Assembly: GCA_023265495.1 (NCBI GenBank)
Contig: JAHFTP010000095.1
Coordinates: 1-6,771, forward strand
From: Chlamydiota bacterium
Lineage (GTDB): Bacteria > Chlamydiota > Chlamydiia > Chlamydiales > Rhabdochlamydiaceae
Direction of reading: 5' to 3'
Length of the DNA: 6,771 bases
The position numbers were made by a program, and so were the translations under genes. The notes under the pieces were generated by a model. The model saw only the letters and a list, made by a program, of their open reading frames with translations. It searched no databases and was not told where the DNA came from. Positions within the stretch are counted from its first letter, which is position 1; the number at the start of each line of letters is the position of its first letter. Below, piece by piece: positions 1-4,843 of the stretch.

Positions 1-2332
1 CTGCAATAAATTTTTCCTTCACTCCCCCGATAGGCAGCACTTTTCCTGTTAAGGTGAGCTCTCCCGTCATGCCGAGATCTGCAAGTATAGGCTCCTCTCT
101 AATGAGAGAAATGAGCGCTGTTACCATCGTCACCCCCGCTGATGGTCCATCTTTTGGAGTGGCCCCTTCAGGAATATGGATATGCACCTGGCTCTTTTCG
201 AAAAATGCCTTGCCCGGCGCGTAGTCATTGACCTTGCTATGTAAATAGGACCAAGCAATCTGTGACGACTCTTTCATCACATCTCCTGCTTGCCCTGTCA
301 GCTTCATCTCCGTCTTCTCAGAGCCCACCCTAATAGCTTCAATATACAGTGTCGCTCCACCAAGAGATGTCCATGCAAGTCCCATGCATACGCCAATCGG
401 TGTTTTCTCATAGAAACGATCTGATGTGAAAATGGGCTTACCTAAATACTCCGTAAGACTGGTTTCAGAAATCGTATATTTTTTTATTTTTCGCTTTTTC
501 GACTTAGATTTTTCCTCTTCTTTTACAATCTTGTGCGCCACTTTGCGCAAGATTTTTTTCACATAATTTTCTAGGGTTCTTACACCAGACTCTCTTGCAT
601 AGCCGTTGATAATATTTTTAAGAGCCGTGTCCGTAAAGGCCACATCAGCAACCTTCAATCCCATACTCTTACGATTACGCGGAATGAGATACTTCTCCGC
701 AATCTGCATTTTCTCTTCTAAAATGTATCCGGAGAGGCGTAAAATCTCCATACGGTCTTTGAGAGCTTCAGGAATCGTGTCGAGCACGTTTGCCGTAACA
801 ATAAAAAGCACATGCGACAGATCGCAGCGCACGTCTAAGTAATGGTCCAAAAAGTCCTTATTTTGCTCAGGGTCTAACACCTCAAGCAGAGCCGATGCGG
901 GGTCTCCATGGTAACTATTGCCCATCTTATCTACTTCATCTAACATGATGACAGGGTTCATCACCTGTGTAAATTTAAGCGCCTGCACAAGCTTTCCCGG
1001 CATCGCTCCGATATACGTACGGCGATGTCCTTTGATCTCTGCCTCATCTCGCATTCCTCCCACAGAGAATCGATAAAACTGTCGTCCTAAGGCTCTGGCT
1101 ATGCTCTTTCCTATGCTAGTCTTCCCAACTCCGGGGGGGCCGATAAGGCCTATGATATTGGCCTTTACTCCGCCAGAGAGCTTGCCTACGCTGATATACT
1201 CTAAAATACGCTCTTTAATATCTTTGAGACCGTAGTGATCTTGGTTAAGAATCTTCTCTGCATGGGAAAGATCTAAACACTCTTCACTCATCATCCCCCA
1301 AGGAACTATTGTGAGCCAGTCTAGGTAATTCCTGCAAACAGCATATTCAGCCGATTGCAACTCGAGAACACCGAGTTTTTCCAGCTCTTCTGTAATGACA
1401 TTCATTACATCGTCCGGAACCTTTCTTTTTTTTAGGCGCGCTTCAAACTTTTCTATGTCACAGGTCTTATCTTCTTTTTCTAATCCAAGCTCTTTCTTTA
1501 TCGTTTTGAGCTGCTCCCGTAAAAAGAACTCCCTTTGCGTTTTAGAAATGGTCGCTTCAATCTTTTGATTAATGCTATTTTGCAATCGACTTAAATCCAG
1601 CTCTTTCTTGAGAAGGATCAGAGCTTTATCAATCCTTCCTTGTAGATTGTAAGTCTCCAGCACCTCCTGCAGCTCCTCCCTCGTAGCTGTTGTTAGAGCA
1701 ACAGCAAAATCGGCAAGCTTGCCCGGCTCTGTAAAATCAGAATGCCCTAAAAAGATTTGCAGCTCTTCTTTGAAAAGAGGATTTAATTTCAGAAGCTCTT
1801 TAATGGTCGTAATAATGCTAATCGAATAGGCTTTGAGCTCTTTTGACAAGCTGCTTGTTATGTCGTCATGATATTGGACTTCTGCTTTTAAAAACTTGCC
1901 ACTCTTCACAGGCTTTACAATGGAAATGCGCTTTTCCATATTGAGGACAACTTGGGCGCCTCCTTGCTCCATGGGAATAATACGTAAAATCCTTGCCTGA
2001 ACACCAACAGAATACAGATCCTCAAAACCCACTTTGTAGATGTTTACTTCCTCATTTTTTGTAAGAAATAACCCCATCGATTTATGCTCTGACTTGGCCA
2101 CATTCTTAAGCACTTCATAAAACTGCCCCGGCTCTATAACAAGGGGAGCTGCCATACCGGGAAAGAAAGGACGGCGCGTTAAAGGAATAATAAACAGAGG
2201 CGTTGCCTGATCAGGCGAGGACTTATCTTTCTTTTGCAGATCTTTTCTAACGGAGTCCTCTATAGTCTGTGCTAATAGCTCATCAGCATTTGCGTCGGAG
2301 GAATTCTCATCTTGTATATCTTCGTAGTCCAA
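1..2332 (-). CDS. lon: ATP-dependent protease Lon (LonA type), C-terminus cut off by the window edge
   Basis: Lon is a cytoplasmic hexameric AAA+ serine protease that unfolds and degrades misfolded and regulatory proteins. The frame is open for 777 codons. In order it shows an acidic N-terminal tail (residues 1-44), the substrate-binding N domain beginning LTRRPFFPGMAAP (51-63), a helical region, the AAA+ module with Walker A GPPGVGKT (398-405) and Walker B MLDEVDK (D465, E466), then the protease domain with PKDGPSAGV (catalytic S731) and GGVKEKF (catalytic K774). The window ends three residues after that lysine, so about 50-60 residues are missing. A lysine-rich linker (about 603-617) joins the AAA+ and protease parts. 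The start is TTG at 2332: an in-frame TGA lies one codon upstream, a good Shine-Dalgarno precedes it, and the first in-frame ATG (residue 60) falls inside the N domain. It is divergent from tsaB. All catalytic residues visible here are intact. Confidence 0.97.
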   Translation of the reverse strand, partial: MDYEDIQDENSSDANADELLAQTIEDSVRKDLQKKDKSSPDQATPLFIIPLTRRPFFPGMAAPLVIEPGQFYEVLKNVAKSEHKSMGLFLTKNEEVNIYKVGFEDLYSVGVQARILRIIPMEQGGAQVVLNMEKRISIVKPVKSGKFLKAEVQYHDDITSSLSKELKAYSISIITTIKELLKLNPLFKEELQIFLGHSDFTEPGKLADFAVALTTATREELQEVLETYNLQGRIDKALILLKKELDLSRLQNSINQKIEATISKTQREFFLREQLKTIKKELGLEKEDKTCDIEKFEARLKKRKVPDDVMNVITEELEKLGVLELQSAEYAVCRNYLDWLTIVPWGMMSEECLDLSHAEKILNQDHYGLKDIKERILEYISVGKLSGGVKANIIGLIGPPGVGKTSIGKSIARALGRQFYRFSVGGMRDEAEIKGHRRTYIGAMPGKLVQALKFTQVMNPVIMLDEVDKMGNSYHGDPASALLEVLDPEQNKDFLDHYLDVRCDLSHVLFIVTANVLDTIPEALKDRMEILRLSGYILEEKMQIAEKYLIPRNRKSMGLKVADVAFTDTALKNIINGYARESGVRTLENYVKKILRKVAHKIVKEEEKSKSKKRKIKKYTISETSLTEYLGKPIFTSDRFYEKTPIGVCMGLAWTSLGGATLYIEAIRVGSEKTEMKLTGQAGDVMKESSQIAWSYLHSKVNDYAPGKAFFEKSQVHIHIPEGATPKDGPSAGVTMVTALISLIREEPILADLGMTGELTLTGKVLPIGGVKEKFIA

Positions 2333-2343
2333 AACTCACCTTC
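2333..2343 (-). promoter_or_regulatory. Ribosome binding site that decides the TTG start of lon
   Basis: Read on the minus strand, GAAGGTGA (2343-2336) places AAGG six bases before TTG at 2332. The TGA overlapping the end of this site is in frame with lon, so translation cannot begin further upstream. This supports TTG as the true start. Confidence 0.7.
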
Positions 2344-2348
2344 TTACT

Positions 2349-2379
2349 GTATAATAAATTTGACCTAAAAGCTTTAAAA
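2349..2379 (-). promoter_or_regulatory. Candidate lon promoter, weak match
   Basis: On the minus strand there is TTTAAA (2378-2373), 18 bases, then TTATAC (2354-2349). An overlapping alternative -10, TATTAT, lies at 2356-2351. The -35 matches the consensus at only four of six positions. Transcription would start close to the Shine-Dalgarno, giving a very short leader. No heat-shock operator is visible here. The assignment rests on consensus matching only. Confidence 0.3.
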
Positions 2380-2408
2380 CTCTAACAATTCTCTCAAAAT
2401 ACCGCAAT

Positions 2409-2446
2409 AGAACAAAAAAATCCTTGAGAACCGGTTCTTCTAGAAC
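2409..2446. repeat. Cluster of AGAAC half-sites including a 12-bp palindrome in the lon/tsaB divergent region
   Basis: The pentamer AGAAC occurs at 2409-2413, 2427-2431 and 2442-2446, and its complement GTTCT at 2434-2438. The middle pair forms the perfect palindrome AGAACCGGTTCT (2427-2438). GTTCT TCT AGAAC (2434-2446) forms a second overlapping inverted repeat. It sits between two divergent genes and could be an operator for either. No known regulator is assigned. Confidence 0.4.
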
Positions 2447-2457
2447 AAGTTTTTCTC

Positions 2458-2486
2458 TTTCTATCCACTTGGAGATCGAGTAGAAT
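2458..2486 (+). promoter_or_regulatory. Candidate tsaB promoter, weak
   Basis: TAGAAT at 2481-2486 matches the TATAAT -10 box at five of six positions. The -35 region 17 bases upstream (TTTCTA, 2458-2463) is poor. Transcription would start about 20 bases before the tsaB ATG. This is the best candidate in the gap but is supported by the -10 alone. Confidence 0.25.
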
Positions 2487-2512
2487 ATCCGGATCAACTA
2501 TTAACCCTTTTT

Positions 2513-3157
2513 ATGACAGCCCTGATTTTAGATACAAGCTCAGATCTCTATCAAATAGGACTTCTTGCAGAAAATAGACTCCTAGATCACCTCATTTCTC
2601 CCCATAACAACTCTCTCTCTGCTGCCATCCTTCCATGCGTAGAAAATATTTTATTTCAAAACAACGTACGCCTCAAAGACCTAGACTTCCTAGCTGTAGG
2701 TATCGGCCCAGGATCCTATACAGGAACTCGCGTTGGCGTAGCCATCGCTAAGGGGCTCTCCTTTGCCCTGCAAAAACCGCTACTGAGCTTTTACTCTCCA
2801 CTCGCCTATATCCCCTCACAAGTGCGCGGAGATTTTCTCCTAGCCTTAGAAGCCAAGAGCGGGCTGTTTTTTACTCTGAGAGGCCAGATAAACCCTGTCA
2901 CGGGACTTCTCACTACTGATCCTCATCAGTTCCTTTCTTTAGAAGAGCTAAAAAAACAATGCCAAAACACCAGCTACCTACTCACACTGGCTCATAACCC
3001 CGTTCTTACCTCCTTAGATCGAACCTCCCCCAACCTCCTGCTTAAACCATCTTTAGCCCATTTACCCCAATACCTTCTTCCCATCTTCCAGGAAAAACCT
3101 CACTTTTCCTCCCTGGAGCTACACAGCTTAGATCTCGTGTATTTTCACAATCCATAA
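2513..3157 (+). CDS. tsaB: TsaB, subunit of the tRNA t6A37 threonylcarbamoyl-transfer complex
   Basis: The 214-residue product is a TsaB/YeaZ-family protein of the ASKHA (sugar kinase/HSP70-like) fold. TsaB pairs with TsaD and TsaE to place the threonylcarbamoyl group, made by TsaC, on A37 of ANN-decoding tRNAs. It is a scaffold for TsaD rather than the catalyst. Supporting sequence: the N-terminal strand ALILDTSSDLY (3-13), the HNNSLS segment (31-36) where the family usually has a histidine/serine-rich stretch, and the signature GIGPGSYTGTRVG (63-75). The length is slightly below E. coli TsaB. The C-terminal half is poorly conserved, as is usual in the family. The ATG at 2513 fits the family's N-terminus exactly, but no Shine-Dalgarno precedes it (the upstream bases are ATTAACCCTTTTT). 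It lies between lon and rpsU, as in Chlamydia. Confidence 0.92.
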   Translation: MTALILDTSSDLYQIGLLAENRLLDHLISPHNNSLSAAILPCVENILFQNNVRLKDLDFLAVGIGPGSYTGTRVGVAIAKGLSFALQKPLLSFYSPLAYIPSQVRGDFLLALEAKSGLFFTLRGQINPVTGLLTTDPHQFLSLEELKKQCQNTSYLLTLAHNPVLTSLDRTSPNLLLKPSLAHLPQYLLPIFQEKPHFSSLELHSLDLVYFHNP

Positions 3158-3300
3158 GGGAGAGATCCTCCTTGTCTATAGGAAGATTCTCAGATTGGTC
3201 TTTTGCATCTTGAAGAATATCTTGGTAGTTTGCTAACATGAATCCATGTAATTAACGGATTTACTTATTTTTGAAATTTAACCATTAGGAATAGTTATAC
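3158..3300. other. Intergenic gap between tsaB and rpsU
   Basis: No convincing gene lies here. A short GGAG/CTCC inverted repeat (3159-3171) follows the tsaB stop but lacks a proper T-run, so it is not a good terminator. ACATG AATC CATGT (3236-3249) is a small inverted repeat of unknown meaning. The rpsU promoter and ribosome binding site must lie in this gap if rpsU is transcribed separately. Confidence 0.5.
3210..3239 (+). promoter_or_regulatory. Candidate rpsU promoter, weak
   Basis: TTGAAG (3210-3215), 18 bases, then TAACAT (3234-3239) gives four of six matches in each box. The -35 hexamer is the same as the one proposed for dnaJ. It implies a leader of about 55 bases before rpsU. Support is consensus only. 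Confidence 0.3.
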
Positions 3301-3495
3301 ATGCCCAGTGTAAAAGTTCGTACAGGTGAACCTCTAGATAAAGCTCTTAGAGCTCTAAAAAAGAAACTTGATAAAGAAGGGATTATGAAGGCCGCTAAAG
3401 CACATCGCTTTTATGATAAGCCTTCTGTGAAAAGCAGAGCTAAGTCAAAAGCCGCTTTAAAATATAAAAAAATTAAAAGCACCCGCCTTATCTAA
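3301..3495 (+). CDS. rpsU: 30S ribosomal protein S21
   Basis: A 64-residue, strongly basic protein of the bS21 family, which sits on the 30S platform near the anti-Shine-Dalgarno and helps base-pairing between 16S rRNA and mRNA at initiation. The N-terminus MPSVKVRTGEPLDKALRALKKKLDKEG is not written in full by the family elsewhere, but its elements PSVKVR (2-7), EPLDKALRALKKK (10-22) and the segment KAHRFYDKPSVKSRAKSKAA (33-52) are textbook S21 and very close to chlamydial S21. It carries a short tail (KKIKSTRLI) beyond the usual end. AGGA at 3287-3290 lies ten bases before the ATG. It is placed between tsaB and dnaJ as in Chlamydia. No terminator is seen before the CIRCE element nine bases after its stop. 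Confidence 0.97.
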   Translation: MPSVKVRTGEPLDKALRALKKKLDKEGIMKAAKAHRFYDKPSVKSRAKSKAALKYKKIKSTRLI

Positions 3496-3504
3496 CCATC
3501 CAAA

Positions 3505-3531
3505 TTAGCACTCGACAATCCTTTTTGCTAA
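3505..3531 (+). promoter_or_regulatory. CIRCE operator, HrcA binding site upstream of dnaJ
   Basis: The left arm TTAGCACTC (3505-3513) is a perfect match to the CIRCE consensus. It is followed by exactly nine bases and a right arm TTTTGCTAA (3523-3531), which matches GAGTGCTAA at six of nine positions, for 15 of 18 overall. CIRCE is bound by the heat-shock repressor HrcA, which Chlamydiota possess. The element lies four bases upstream of the proposed dnaJ -35 box. The degenerate right arm suggests weaker or more easily relieved repression (inference). Confidence 0.85.
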
Positions 3532-3535
3532 AAGC

Positions 3536-3564
3536 TTGAAGGAAAGTCGTGTTTTTATTAAAAT
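3536..3564 (+). promoter_or_regulatory. Promoter of dnaJ, sigma-70/sigma-66 type
   Basis: TTGAAG (3536-3541), an optimal 17-base spacer, then TAAAAT (3559-3564), which matches TATAAT at five of six positions. Transcription would start near 3571, giving a leader of about 45 bases. Its position directly next to CIRCE strengthens the call. Confidence 0.6.
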
Positions 3565-3579
3565 GGCTTTTTTCTCATA

Positions 3580-3591
3580 GGCGCAAGCGCC
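3580..3591. repeat. GC-rich perfect palindrome in the dnaJ leader
   Basis: GGCGCAAGCGCC is a perfect 12-bp inverted repeat, likely a four-pair stem with a CAAG loop in RNA. It lies just after the predicted transcription start and stands out from its AT-rich surroundings. No T-run follows, so it is not a terminator. It may stabilise the 5' end of the dnaJ mRNA (inference). Confidence 0.45.
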
Positions 3592-3616
3592 CAAAGTTAC
3601 ATAGGTATCATACATT

Positions 3617-4774
3617 ATGTCTGATTATTACAACGTTTTAGGCCTTACAAAAACCGCTAGCCCGGAAGAGATTAAGAAGGCGTATCGCAAGAGCGCGCTT
3701 AAGTACCATCCCGACAAAAACCCAGGAAACCCTGAAGCGGAAAAAAAGTTCAAAGAAATCTCTGAAGCTTACGAAGTTCTAAGCGATGATAAAAAAAGAC
3801 AAGTCTATGACCAATATGGAGCCGACGCCTTAAAAGGGGGAATGGGAGGCGGAGCTCATGGCGCTGGCTTCTCAAATATGGAAGATGCGTTGCGCACATT
3901 CATGGGCGCCTTCGGAGGTGGTGGTGGTGGCTCTGACAGCATCTTTGAAACATTTTTTGGATTCGACTCAGGCGGCGCTGAATCTGCAGAAAGACAAGGC
4001 ACCAGCAAGAAGATGAACCTCTCCCTGTCTCTTGAAGAAGCGGTCCGAGGCGTAGAAAAAGAAGCGGCCTTAACCAACTACGCACAATGCACAAAATGCG
4101 ATGGATCCGGTGCTGCCTCTCCTAGCAGCATTTCCCGATGCAGCCGTTGTTCAGGTAGAGGACAAATCCACCAAAGCCGCGGTTTTTTTAGCATGACCTC
4201 CGTCTGCCCCGGATGCAATGGTTCAGGAAAAATGATTAAAGAAGCCTGCTCCGAATGTCGAGGCGAAGGTAGAGTCAGGAAAAAGCAAACCGTCCAAATC
4301 AAAGTCCCTCCAGGTGTAGACACAGGCATGAGACTGCGTCTTGCTGGTTATGGGGATGCAGGCCACTCTGGTGGCCCTGCAGGGGATCTATATGTCTATA
4401 TTTCTGTTGAGCCCCACAAAATATTTTCCCGAGATGGGGATGATCTCATCCTTGAACTGCCTCTGTCTTTTACGGAAGCATCTTTAGGATGTAAAAAAGA
4501 GCTCCCTAGCATCTATGGCAATATTTGCAAGGTAACCATTCCCGAAGGAACGCAATCAGGCAAAGTTCTGCGAGTAAAGAATGAAGGAGTCCCTAATGTT
4601 CATGGACAGGGTAAAGGAGATTTGTTAATTAAAATCACCGTCGAAACACCTGTCGATCTCTCAGAAAAACAAAAGCAACTACTTAGAGAATTTGCAGAAC
4701 TGGAAAAAGATCACAACTCACCTAGAAAAAAATCCTTCTTTGAAAAGCTGAGAGTTTTTTTTTCGACAGGATAG
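3617..4774 (+). CDS. dnaJ: Chaperone protein DnaJ (type I Hsp40)
   Basis: DnaJ delivers unfolded clients to DnaK and stimulates its ATPase, with GrpE as exchange factor. The 385-residue protein has the complete type I layout. The J domain spans 1-70 with the HPD motif at 31-33. A Gly/Phe-rich region follows (about 73-121) with a run of six glycines at 100-105. The zinc-binding domain has all four CxxCxGxG repeats (beginning C158, C175, C197 and C211). Two beta-sandwich client-binding domains and a C-terminal dimerisation end (KKSFFEKLRVFF) complete it. Length is normal for the family. The ribosome binding site is weak: AGG at 3603-3605, eleven bases before ATG. CIRCE and a promoter immediately upstream indicate HrcA-controlled heat-shock expression, separate from rpsU. 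A T9 run near the 3' end is part of the coding sequence. Confidence 0.98.
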   Translation: MSDYYNVLGLTKTASPEEIKKAYRKSALKYHPDKNPGNPEAEKKFKEISEAYEVLSDDKKRQVYDQYGADALKGGMGGGAHGAGFSNMEDALRTFMGAFGGGGGGSDSIFETFFGFDSGGAESAERQGTSKKMNLSLSLEEAVRGVEKEAALTNYAQCTKCDGSGAASPSSISRCSRCSGRGQIHQSRGFFSMTSVCPGCNGSGKMIKEACSECRGEGRVRKKQTVQIKVPPGVDTGMRLRLAGYGDAGHSGGPAGDLYVYISVEPHKIFSRDGDDLILELPLSFTEASLGCKKELPSIYGNICKVTIPEGTQSGKVLRVKNEGVPNVHGQGKGDLLIKITVETPVDLSEKQKQLLREFAELEKDHNSPRKKSFFEKLRVFFSTG

Positions 4775-4834
4775 AGAAAATCTTTTCTTGAAAATATCTC
4801 TCTTTCTTGAAAGAAGAAATGAAAGAAGAAGGGG
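4775..4834 (+). promoter_or_regulatory. Palindrome-rich leader between dnaJ and the kinase gene, possible Shine-Dalgarno-masking hairpin
   Basis: The spacer holds three overlapping or adjacent inverted repeats: AGAAAATCTTTTCT (4775-4788), TTTTCTTGAAAA (4783-4794) and TCTTTCTTGAAAGA (4801-4814). The ten bases TTTCTTGAAA occur twice (4784-4793, 4803-4812), and GAAAGAAGAA occurs twice (4809-4818, 4821-4830). The Shine-Dalgarno AAGAAGGGG (4826-4834) can pair over nine positions, two of them G-U, with CTCTTTCTT (4800-4808). No clear terminator or promoter is visible, so read-through from dnaJ is likely. Confidence 0.4.
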
Positions 4835-4843
4835 TATTCTGGT

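Noticed and set aside
606..842. Plus-strand ORF inside lon
   Set aside because: Antisense shadow of the conserved Lon AAA+ region.
1133..1139. G7 run in the Walker A codons of lon as a phase-variation switch
   Set aside because: Seven bases is short and it is explained by the GPP codons. A slip here would simply destroy an important protease.
2427..2446. LexA box or eukaryote-like heat-shock element
   Set aside because: The GAAC/GTTC spacing is two bases rather than the four of the Gram-positive LexA box, and the GAA/TTC units are not spaced as in a heat-shock element.
3042..3239. Minus-strand 65-codon ORF overlapping the end of tsaB
   Set aside because: More than half lies antisense to tsaB, there is no good Shine-Dalgarno, and the product resembles no family I know. 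The first 27 codons in the gap are not enough to call a gene.
3580..3591. Rho-independent terminator after rpsU
   Set aside because: The stem is short and no T-run follows on either strand. It also lies downstream of the dnaJ promoter.
3914..3931. GGT trinucleotide repeat in dnaJ
   Set aside because: It encodes the normal glycine run of the Gly/Phe region. In-frame length variation there is common and harmless.
4755..4763. T9 run as a transcription terminator
   Set aside because: It is inside dnaJ coding sequence and no GC-rich hairpin precedes it.
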